DNA from: Burkholderia diffusa | GTDB lineage: Bacteria > Pseudomonadota > Gammaproteobacteria > Burkholderiales > Burkholderiaceae | NCBI RefSeq assembly: GCF_902499115.1 | Contig: NZ_CABVPN010000011.1 | Location: 124,001 to 188,000 of the forward strand | Length of the DNA: 64,000 nucleotides | Reading direction: 5' to 3' | Part shown: positions 54,958 through 62,900 of the stretch, piece by piece | Position numbering within the stretch: the first letter of the stretch is position 1 | Layout of the letters: every line of letters starts with the position of its first letter | The notes under the pieces: model-generated | The model's input: only the letters and a program-made list of their open reading frames with translations | What the model was told of the DNA's origin: nothing | Databases searched by the model: none | Translations under genes and position numbers: made by a program

Positions 54958-56220
54958 ATGAGCAGCCTGCGCGCATCGCGCGTCTTCTACGGCTGGTATG
55001 TGGTGGCGGCCGCATTCGCCGTCACGTTCGTCGGCTTCGGCAGTGCGTACACGTTCAGCGCGTTCGTCGAATCGCTGCAGCGTGATTTCGCGGCATCGCG
55101 CGGGCAGATCTCGCTCGTGTTCTCGCTGGCCGGCTTCCTGTATTTCGGCTTCGGCATCGTCAGCGGCCCGCTTGCCGATCGCTTCGGCTCGCGGCGGCTC
55201 GCCGTCGCCGGCATGTTGCTGACGGCAGCGGGTCTCGCGGCGGCCGGTGCCGCGCATACGCTGCTGCAGGTCTATGTCGCGTACGGGCTCGGTGTCGGCC
55301 TCGGCGTCGGCTGCGCGTACGTGCCGGCCGTCGGCGCCGTGCAACGCTGGTTCGTGCGGCGGCGCGGATTCGCGTCGGGGCTCGCGGTCGCGGGGATCGG
55401 CGTCGGCACGCTCGTGATGCCGCCGCTCGCATCCGCGCTGATCGCGCACGTCGGCTGGCGCGGCGCGTACGTCACCCTCGCGGCGATCGCGGTAGTGGTG
55501 GGCGCGGGCATGTCGCTGCTGATCGAGAACGATCCCCGCGGGCGCGGATTGCTGCCCGACGGCGATGCGGCGCGTGCGCAATCGCGCGACGGGCAGCCTG
55601 GTGCCACTTCATCGGTGTCCGCCGGCGCGACCGTGCGCGAAGCCGTCACGTCGCGACCGTTCGCGAGCCTGTATGCGGCATGCCTCGTCTGCTCGTTCGG
55701 TGTGTTCGTGCCGTTCGTGCATCTCGTGCCGTACGCGCTCGATCACGGCGTCGCGCAGTCGACGGCCGTGCTGCTGCTCGGCGCGATCGGCGTCGGCAGC
55801 ACGGCAGGGCGCTTCTTCCTCGGCGGTGTCGCCGACCGCTTCGGCCGCCGCGCGTCGCTGCTCGCGATGTTCGCAGGCATGGCGGCCGCGCTCTCGGCGT
55901 GGGCCGGTGCCGGAAGCGTCGCGACGCTGGCCGCGTTCGCACTCGTGTTCGGCGTGTTCTACGGCGGCTGGGTCGCCGTGCTGCCGGCCGTCGTGATGGA
56001 CTACTTCGGCGGCCGCAACGTGAGCGCGATCATCGGCATGCTGTACACGAGCGTCGCGTTCGGCACGCTGATCGGGCCTGCCGCCGCCGGTTTCATCTAC
56101 GACGCGGGCGGCGGCTATCTCGTGCCGATCCTGGCCAGCGCGGCCGCGAATGCGATCGCGTTCGCGATCGTTGCCACCACGGGGCGCGCGCCGGTGGCGG
56201 CGTGCGCGGCGGGCCGCTAG
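54958..56220 (+). CDS. MFS transporter (OFA/monocarboxylate-like)
   Basis: This 420-aa, 12-span protein starts MSSLRASRVFYGWYVVAAAF and carries QRWFVRRRGFASGLAVAGIG, the loop motif of the oxalate/formate antiporter branch. AAAGGAGG at 54944-54951 gives an excellent ribosome-binding site for ATG 54958. The substrate is unknown. It is similar in type to the MFS gene at 35887, and here too the neighbour is a divergent regulator. Confidence 0.88.
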   Translation: MSSLRASRVFYGWYVVAAAFAVTFVGFGSAYTFSAFVESLQRDFAASRGQISLVFSLAGFLYFGFGIVSGPLADRFGSRRLAVAGMLLTAAGLAAAGAAHTLLQVYVAYGLGVGLGVGCAYVPAVGAVQRWFVRRRGFASGLAVAGIGVGTLVMPPLASALIAHVGWRGAYVTLAAIAVVVGAGMSLLIENDPRGRGLLPDGDAARAQSRDGQPGATSSVSAGATVREAVTSRPFASLYAACLVCSFGVFVPFVHLVPYALDHGVAQSTAVLLLGAIGVGSTAGRFFLGGVADRFGRRASLLAMFAGMAAALSAWAGAGSVATLAAFALVFGVFYGGWVAVLPAVVMDYFGGRNVSAIIGMLYTSVAFGTLIGPAAAGFIYDAGGGYLVPILASAAANAIAFAIVATTGRAPVAACAAGR

Positions 56221-56324
56221 ACGCGCGTCGCCGGGCGCGCGGCCAGACGTCGCTCGGCTAGGCGCCATCCCCGATTTCCGCTACGGTGTCCGGGACGTCG
56301 ATCACCAACGGGCGGAGGCGCATC

Positions 56325-56669
56325 GTGACATTCGACGAAGTTCGGCAGGTCGTGCTGGCATGGCGGGGTGTCGAGGAAGGCAAGTCGTACGGCACGCCCG
56401 CACTCAGGGTGAAGGGCAAGATGCTCGCGCGCCTGCGCGAGGACGGCGACACGCTCGTCGTGCGGGGCGTCGGCCCCGACGAGCGCGCGTGGCTGATCGA
56501 ATCGGAGCCCGACGTGTATTACGTGACCGATCACTATGCGGGCTGGCCGATCGTGCTGGTGCGCTTGTCGGCCGCGCATCCTGACGCCGTGAAAAACCTG
56601 CTTCTGCGAGAATGGCGCGCGATCGTGCCGGCCAAATGGCGGGACGCAGGGCCGGGCGGCGCGACCTGA
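56325..56669 (+). CDS. MmcQ/YjbR-family protein
   Basis: The 114-aa protein reads TFDEVRQVVLAWRGVEEGKS, then YGTPALRVKGKMLARLREDG, YYVTDHYAGWPIVLVRL and REWRAIVPAKW, all typical of the YjbR/CyaY-like fold. Function is unknown; it is sometimes annotated as DNA-binding. GTG 56325 is chosen because GGAGG lies 6 bases upstream; an in-frame GTG at 56286 would add 13 residues. Confidence 0.82.
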   Translation: MTFDEVRQVVLAWRGVEEGKSYGTPALRVKGKMLARLREDGDTLVVRGVGPDERAWLIESEPDVYYVTDHYAGWPIVLVRLSAAHPDAVKNLLLREWRAIVPAKWRDAGPGGAT

Positions 56670-56802
56670 GCATCCGGCGCAGCGCCTGCGCGGCACACAA
56701 ACCACCTTGACGGCATGCGTCCGTTGCGATGTCGGGCGGGCATGTCTCACCGCGCGTTTCCCGATCCGGCGGCTCATGAGCGGACGCCGAACCGGACCAA
56801 GC

Positions 56803-56873
56803 GTTGCATCGGTTCGCATCGATGCAACAAGTGGTTCCATCGAAATTCTTCAATTGGTTCTTAGTCAAGAACC
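56803..56873 (+). promoter_or_regulatory. Two inverted repeats upstream of the GABA-type permease
   Basis: GTTGCATCG (56803-56811) and CGATGCAAC (56820-56828) form a perfect 9-bp inverted repeat with 8-base spacing. GGTTCTT (56856-56862) and AAGAACC (56867-56873) form a second, perfect 7-bp repeat with 4-base spacing. Both sit in the 468-base region 56670-57137 between the MmcQ gene and the permease start, beside AT-rich sequence suited to a promoter. They are candidate operators. The remaining 57000-57137 leader shows no gene. Confidence 0.55.
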
Positions 56874-57137
56874 GTTTGATGCTTACACTCCTTCGCTTCG
56901 AAGGCGGCTGACCAACAGCCGACGGAAAGGGCGCACGCGATGCGCCGGCGCCCCGTGTGCCGCATCGCACCCGCAGCTTCGCAGACTGCGTCGCGTACCG
57001 ACCGGAACAGGCTCGATCCGGCTCCCTGCCCGCATGCCGCGCATGCGCGGCGCGCTGCCGGATTCAACAACGACAAATCCCGCGCCGCCTTCATGCGACA
57101 CCCGGTCATATCGGAACCGTTTTTTGGAGAGAGACAC

Positions 57138-58529
57138 ATGAGTGGAAGCAAGACAGGCCTCGGCACGGGTCTGAAGCAGCGTCACGTGACGATGATGTCG
57201 ATTGCCGGCGTCATCGGCGCCGGCTTGTTCGTCGGCTCCGGCCACGCGATCGCGGAAGCCGGCCCGGCTTCGATCCTCGCGTATGCGATCGCGGGCGTCC
57301 TGGTTGTGCTGGTGATGCGCATGCTCGGCGAGATGGCCGTCGCGCATCCGGACAGCGGTTCGTTCTCGACCTATGCCGATCGCGCGATCGGCCACTGGGC
57401 CGGTTTCACCATCGGCTGGCTGTACTGGTGGTTCTGGGTGCTCGTGATCCCGATCGAGGCGACGGCCGCCGCGACCATTCTCAATGCATGGTTCCCCGGC
57501 GTCGCGACCTGGATCTTCGCGCTCGGCATCACGTTGCTGCTGACGATCACCAACCTCTTCTCGGTCAAGAACTACGGCGAATTCGAATTCTGGTTCGCGC
57601 TGATCAAGGTCATCGCGATCGTCGTGTTCCTGTGCATCGGCGGCGCGGCGATCGTCGGTATCGTGCCCGCGCCGGCCGTATCGGGCGTGTCGAACCTCTT
57701 CGCGCACCAGGGCTTCATGCCGAACGGCGCCGGCGCGGTGCTCGCGGCGATGCTGACGACGATGTTCTCGTTTCTCGGCACCGAGATCGTGACGATCGCG
57801 GCCGCCGAGTCGGACAACCCGCAACGCCAGATCGTGCGTGCGACGAACTCCGTCATCTGGCGTATCACGCTGTTCTATCTCGGCTCGATCCTCGTCGTCG
57901 CGGCCATCGTGCCGTGGAACGATCCGCTGCTGCCGAAGCACGGCTCGTATCAGCGCGCGATGGAGCTGATCGGGGTTCCGAACGCGAAGGCGATCATCGA
58001 CGTGATCGTGCTCGTGTCGGTCGCGAGCTGCCTGAACTCCGCGCTCTACACCGCATCGCGGATGCTGTTCTCGCTGTCCAAGCGCAAGGACGCGCCCGCG
58101 TTCCTGCATAGCACCGATTCGACCGGCACGCCGCGTGCGGCCGTGCTCGCATCGACCGCATTCGGTTTCCTGACCGTGATCGCGAACTACCTGATGCCGG
58201 AGCAGGTATTCGGCTTCCTGCTGGCGACGTCGGGCGCGATCGCGCTGCTCGTGTATCTCGTGATCGCGATCTCGCAACTGCGGATGCGCAAGACGCTGGA
58301 ATCGAGCGGTGCCGACCTGACGCTGCGGATGTGGCTGTTCCCGTGGCTCACGTGGGCTGTGATCGTGTTCATCTGCGGCACGCTGACCGTGATGTTCGTC
58401 AGCGAGGAACACCGGATGGAAGTGGGGGCGACGGCCGTGCTCGCGCTGCTCGTGTTGTTTGCTTCGTGGTTGAACAAGCGCGGTCGTGATGCGCGAGCAG
58501 GTGCTGGGCGGCGGGTGTCGGCGACGTGA
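57138..58529 (+). CDS. gabP: GABA permease-like APC amino-acid transporter
   Basis: The 463-aa protein has 12 spans. LGTGLKQRHVTMMSIAGVIG, GAGLFVGSGHAIAEAGPA and VMRMLGEMAVAHPDSGSFS are hallmarks of the amino-acid transporter family, close to GabP. FWFALIKVIAIVVF and FSFLGTEIVTIAAAESDNP are also conserved. It imports 4-aminobutyrate or a related amino acid with protons. ATG 57138 is preceded by GGAGAGAG. Upstream palindromes suggest local repression. Exact substrate is inferred from similarity only. Confidence 0.85.
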   Translation: MSGSKTGLGTGLKQRHVTMMSIAGVIGAGLFVGSGHAIAEAGPASILAYAIAGVLVVLVMRMLGEMAVAHPDSGSFSTYADRAIGHWAGFTIGWLYWWFWVLVIPIEATAAATILNAWFPGVATWIFALGITLLLTITNLFSVKNYGEFEFWFALIKVIAIVVFLCIGGAAIVGIVPAPAVSGVSNLFAHQGFMPNGAGAVLAAMLTTMFSFLGTEIVTIAAAESDNPQRQIVRATNSVIWRITLFYLGSILVVAAIVPWNDPLLPKHGSYQRAMELIGVPNAKAIIDVIVLVSVASCLNSALYTASRMLFSLSKRKDAPAFLHSTDSTGTPRAAVLASTAFGFLTVIANYLMPEQVFGFLLATSGAIALLVYLVIAISQLRMRKTLESSGADLTLRMWLFPWLTWAVIVFICGTLTVMFVSEEHRMEVGATAVLALLVLFASWLNKRGRDARAGAGRRVSAT

Positions 58530-58595
58530 TGACGTGACGATCCGAAGGCGGGCAGCGGTGCTCGTCTTTGGCCGACGGACAAGTCCGTGGATGAA

Positions 58596-58631
58596 AAATG
58601 GGCCGATTGGCATTTGCCAATCGGCCCATTT
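58596..58631 (+). terminator. Terminator after the GABA-type permease
   Basis: A perfect 17-bp stem (58596-58612 against 58615-58631, AAATGGGCCGATTGGCA and its complement) with a 2-base loop is flanked by an A-run upstream and TTT and TTTT downstream. It closes the core-chromosome part of the window. Confidence 0.85.
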
Positions 58632-58866
58632 GCTTTTCGTTCCGGATGCGCGTCAGGCGATGCCGAGCGTATCGCACGGCATCGGCATTGCACGTATCAG
58701 ACGTTGAAGCGGAAGTCTGAAAAGCCACCGGCCGGGAAGCCTCGTCCTTATTAGTTCTCCACTGCAGAAGAGGTTTGGCGAGGCTTAGGCACCTTCGTGA
58801 CCCTAGCCCACAAAACTGTCCCATTTGGAAGTGGAAAATTCCGGCATGACGATGTCATCGAGACTT
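58632..58866. other. Gap before the IS fragment, no gene recognised
   Basis: This stretch has lower coding character than the surroundings. From about 58797 it appears to belong to the left end of the truncated insertion sequence. The rest shows short open frames only, none with a known product. Confidence 0.4.
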
Positions 58867-58878
58867 GGAGGTCATGCC

Positions 58879-58947
58879 GTGAAGAAGAGCAAGTTCACCG
58901 AAGAGCAGATCGCATACGCGTTGAAGCAGGCCGAGTTGGGCACGCCG
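58879..58947 (+). pseudogene. Truncated IS3-family transposase orfA (5' end only)
   Basis: GTG 58879, preceded by GGAGG, opens KKSKFTEEQIAYALKQAELG followed by TP. This is the usual N-terminus of an IS3-family OrfA helix-turn-helix protein. After 23 codons the sequence leaves the family (the expected catalytic and OrfB parts are missing), so the element was cut by a later insertion or deletion. Part of its left end probably lies upstream from about 58797. It marks the junction with the Rhs region. Confidence 0.75.
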
Positions 58948-59087
58948 TCCGGAAGGTCACTGCGCTTTTTTTTCGCCATTTCTGGTCATCGATTTGGCCA
59001 TCTTGGTGAGATCACTTGGAGCTCTACGACGCCCGTGAACCGGAGGCTACGGCAGTTACTTCGGAACAGCACGGTGCAATACAAAAT

Positions 59088-59342
59088 CTAGATCCTTGCA
59101 GCCATCTTCGAAGCGAACTCTGCTACCGCCTTTTCTATGTCCACGGGGGTTCCGAGCATCGCCGGCAGATCCTTTACCCGATGGTATATGACAGCTACCA
59201 GTTCACTTTCTGTAGGACGTGGCACAAGCCTTTTAAGGTTGGATATTGCTTGCCTAAGCTTCCTGGCATCGCTGGGATGCGAACTGAACCAGGTTGGCCT
59301 AGAGGCCCAGCATTCGATTGCTTGTTTGATGTCTTCCCGCAT
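59088..59342 (-). CDS. Small protein of unknown function downstream of the Rhs immunity gene
   Basis: This is an 84-aa soluble protein, mostly helical by composition (MREDIKQAIECWASRPTWF ... IEKAVAEFASKMAARI), not recognised. AGGGA lies 7 bases before the ATG on the minus strand, so it is probably translated. It is in the same direction as the rhs toxin and its candidate immunity gene, 151 bases further downstream. It may be an orphan immunity or cargo gene. Confidence 0.5.
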   Translation of the reverse strand: MREDIKQAIECWASRPTWFSSHPSDARKLRQAISNLKRLVPRPTESELVAVIYHRVKDLPAMLGTPVDIEKAVAEFASKMAARI

Positions 59343-59493
59343 AAAAATTCCCTATTTGCGATCTATTGAACGTTACGGAGAGCCTAACCCATTCATAGCC
59401 CCCTTGGCGTCCTGAGTCAGGAGGCCCAGATTACGGCGGGGTACCTGGGGCGGTGAGAACTGTCATCCGGAGCCGTCTTGGCCAGCATCAAAC

Positions 59494-59982
59494 TCACCGC
59501 CCTCCAAATTCAAACTCATCCATGATTCGGCGCAGAGCGATTGTGTCCTCCCCGTCCGGATTCGCTTCATGCTGGCGCTCGAAGAAAAACTCTACAAGAT
59601 AGAACTCATCTTCGCTCCTAATTTCCCCCCGTTTAATGATGGCGCCTATCTTTTTTTCATCCTTATCAAAAAATTCAGGGAAATCATTTAATATAATTTG
59701 GTTGTATTTTTTTATAAAATCCCTTCTTTCGGTGATCGGTATGTAATTCATAAAATCGCTGGCCCCTCTGAGTCCTTGTTTTACTCCCTCAGTCAAAGTT
59801 GAAGCAGAGACGCCCTCAGCTAGTGCTTGAGAGTATTTGTTACGACCAGCCTCCCAAGAATCCTTAAATTTCAACAACACCGGGTGTTGGTAACTGGCCA
59901 AGAGAGAAACGATTTGGTCGAATATCCCAAGAAGTTTCGTCAGTTCAGCTGTTTTTTGCGATGTTCTCGTCATGAATTTCAC
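59494..59982 (-). CDS. Candidate immunity protein for the Rhs toxin
   Basis: This 162-aa acidic-and-basic helical protein (MKFMTRTSQKTAELTKLLGI ... DEFEFGGR) belongs to no family I can name. It starts 3 bases after the rhs stop codon and reads the same way, the standard place for a polymorphic-toxin immunity gene. The DNA is notably AT-rich (for example 59640-59740) compared with the rest of the window, as is usual for toxin tip/immunity cassettes brought in by transfer. MKFM at 59982 or the Met at 59973 could be the start. Confidence 0.7.
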   Translation of the reverse strand: MKFMTRTSQKTAELTKLLGIFDQIVSLLASYQHPVLLKFKDSWEAGRNKYSQALAEGVSASTLTEGVKQGLRGASDFMNYIPITERRDFIKKYNQIILNDFPEFFDKDEKKIGAIIKRGEIRSEDEFYLVEFFFERQHEANPDGEDTIALRRIMDEFEFGGR

Positions 59983-59985
59983 TCG

Positions 59986-62900
59986 CTATTTCCAAATTCT
60001 GAATCTAGATGGGGAATTGTCCGGAAGTGCTCCAAATTCCGCCGTCGAAGCAGCGTCATACAAGAAGCCGCGTGGATTCCAATCCCCGACCCCATTAATC
60101 ATGTTTCTTGTGCCCCCGCCAACACTTTGAGCGCCACCATGGAAATCTATGAGCTGTTGCTCCCGCCCACGTATTGCATCTCTATTAACAGAGAACTTAT
60201 CCAAGACCGGGGAAGCAAATCCCTCTGCATTCAGATGGCCTTGCTGTAGCCCTCGCCGGCGCACCAGCGTATTGGGATCACCATACCCTGAAGTTCGCCC
60301 GCAATACACCTGCTGTGTGATTGGATGAGTCCTTGTATACGTCGCATGGTAGTACGGCAGCCGATTGGGGGTATCACCTGTCAAAAGGAGTGGTAAGAGC
60401 AACCCCGCCGACTTGACTGATGGTACGGGTACGGAGTTGGGTATCGAAATGGGCGCCGGCACCGCAATGGAGCCAGTCAAGCCCAACGGATCCATCCATC
60501 CCACAGGATTCGGTGCGAACTGGTACAGACTCAACCCGCCTGCAAGCCCAATCGGATCTTTCGATACGAAGCGCCCACTACTAGGATCGTAGTACCTGTG
60601 CCGGTTGTAATGCAGCCCGGTCTCATGGTCATGGTACTGCCCCTGGAAGCGGATGGGGTTGGCGATCGGTGCTTTGCCGGATGCTTTCCGGATGGCCTCC
60701 TGCGCAACACCCCACGCTCGGTACTCCGCGCTCCACGCAATCTCGCTCTGCTCATCAGTCAGCTCCTGCGGCGTGCCGAGGTGATCGCACTGGTACCACG
60801 CCAGGCTGTTGATCGGCGGCGCGGGCGGCGGCGCGCCCCACAGCGGGTCTTCATCCTGCCGGTAGTAATCGCCATACTCTGGCTGGTCCAGCAATTCGAT
60901 GGCGTCGTCGCGCACCGCCTGCGCCACCGGCACAAAGCTGCCCGGATCGTACACATAGTGCGTGGTGCGCGCGCCAAAGCCATCCTCGTCGGCGATCTTG
61001 CTCTCCCACGCCAGCGTATCGCCGTCCCAGCCGTATAGCGTGAAGCCGCATTGCAGCGCGCGGTTGCGCTTCACGCGCTCGGCGCGGTTCCAGTGTGGCC
61101 CCGCTTCCCTTCTTTCCTCGTAGTGCGCCTGGCTGTGCTTGGACAGGCGCCGCCCAAGCGCGTCGTAGGTGTAGTCGACCTTCAGGCGCTCGTCTTCGTA
61201 GTGCGTGAGGCGGTCGAACAGATCCCAAGTAAAACGGCCTTCCTTGCCGTTGTGCCAGCGCTGGGTGAGGTTGCCGCGCGCATCGTACTGATAGTGGGTG
61301 CCGGCGTATTGCTTGAGCAGGTTGTCCAGCGCCTTGATGCGCGGCATGCGCTGGCGCTCGGCTTCGCGCTGCTCGGCCGGGTCGATGAGGTTGCTCGCCG
61401 GGTCGAAGTCAAACGTCTCATGACCGAGCCGGCTTTGCGCTTCGAGCAGGCGGCCCACGGGGTCGTAGCGGTAGGCGATCTGCCCGCGCCGCGTGTCGTT
61501 GATGTCGGTGAGTTGGCCGCTGGCGTCGTACCGGTAGCGGCGCACCAGCAGGCGGTTGCCGCCTGCGGTGTTTGTGAGCGCAGGCGTGTCGCGCGCCAGC
61601 ACCTGCTCGCTGAGCCGCCCCATTGAATCCCACTGCTGCGTTTGCAGCAGCCGGTTGCCTTGTGTTCTGGCGACTTCGCGGTGCAGGTCGTCGCGCTCGT
61701 AGCTGACCAGTTCTCGTTCATCCAACTGGAGAGCCAGCAGGTGGCCGCTGCCGTAGGTGAGCCAGCTGACACGGTGGCCGTCCGGGCGCACGGTGGCAAT
61801 ACGCTGGTTCAGCGCATCGTATTCGTGCTGCCACACCCCGACCAGCGGCTGGCCCAGGCGAGTGTAGTGCTGGTGCTCGCGCACCAGGTTGCCGGCCGGG
61901 TCGTGGAACCATTGCAGGCGACTGTCGGCGTTGCTGGCCAGCGCCAGATTGCCGTTGAGGTCGTAGGCGAAGCGCTCGATCTGCCAGTCGGCCTTGCGCG
62001 GGGCTGCGTCGCCGGTTTGCAGCGCAGCGCGCCGCTCGGTGAGGCGGCCCATCGGATCGAAGGTATAGGCGGTGATGCGCTGCCCGTCGATGGCACGCGC
62101 CAGTTTGCCGGTCGCCTCTTCGTACTCGTAGCGCGTGATGGCGCCGTCGAAGCCGGTTTCCGCCAGCAGACGGCCCACCGGGTCGTAGTGGAACTCGGCA
62201 TCGCGCCCGTTCTCGTTGCGCAGCGCGGTGAGCTGGCCGAGCTTGTCCCACTGGTAGCGCAGGGACTGGCCGGCGGCGTCCACCCGCTTGGCCAGCAGGC
62301 CGGCCTCGGTGTAGTCCCATTCAGTGCGCCGGCCCAGCGCATCGATGTGGGTTAGCAGCCGGCCCTCTGCGTCGCGCTCGAAGTGTTCTGCGGTATCGTC
62401 CGGGTAGCGGATGGCGGCGAGCTGGCCGGCCTCGTGGCGGTAGCGGGTGACCTGGCCGGCCGCGTCGGTGAACTGCACGAGTTGGCCGCGCGCGTCGTAG
62501 GCCCATTCGCTGGCCTTGGCCGAGCAGTCCACGTAGCGAGTGAGCTGGCCGCTGCTGTTGTACTCGAGCTGCCTGGTCTTGCCGCTGGCATCGGTGATGC
62601 CGATCGGCAGGCCCATCAGGTTGTAGGCGTACTCGGTCTTGTTACCCAGCGGGTCGATGGCCTCCGTGAGCCGACCGCGGGTATCGTAGTCGCGCAGCCA
62701 GAGGCCGCCTTCGGCGTCGCTGATCTTGATGAGCTGGTCTTTGCTATCCCACGCGTAATGCACGGTGGTGCCGTCCGCACGGATGTGCTCGAGCAGGTTG
62801 CCGTTCTCATCATGCGCAAAGCGATTGACATGACCTGCGCTGTCGATGTGTCGGACAACGTTCTTGGCACTGTCCCGGAAGAACCATTCCGAGCGCTGGT

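Noticed and set aside
56883..58613. Long leftward open frame opposite the GABA-type permease
   Set aside because: His/Arg-rich composition and no start signals; the permease frame on the other strand has a clear family match.
58690..58760. Short leftward peptide end near 58705 (FSDFRFNV before a stop) that might be a gene remnant
   Set aside because: An in-frame stop lies about 16 codons upstream, there is no start or ribosome-binding site, and I cannot match it to a family with confidence.
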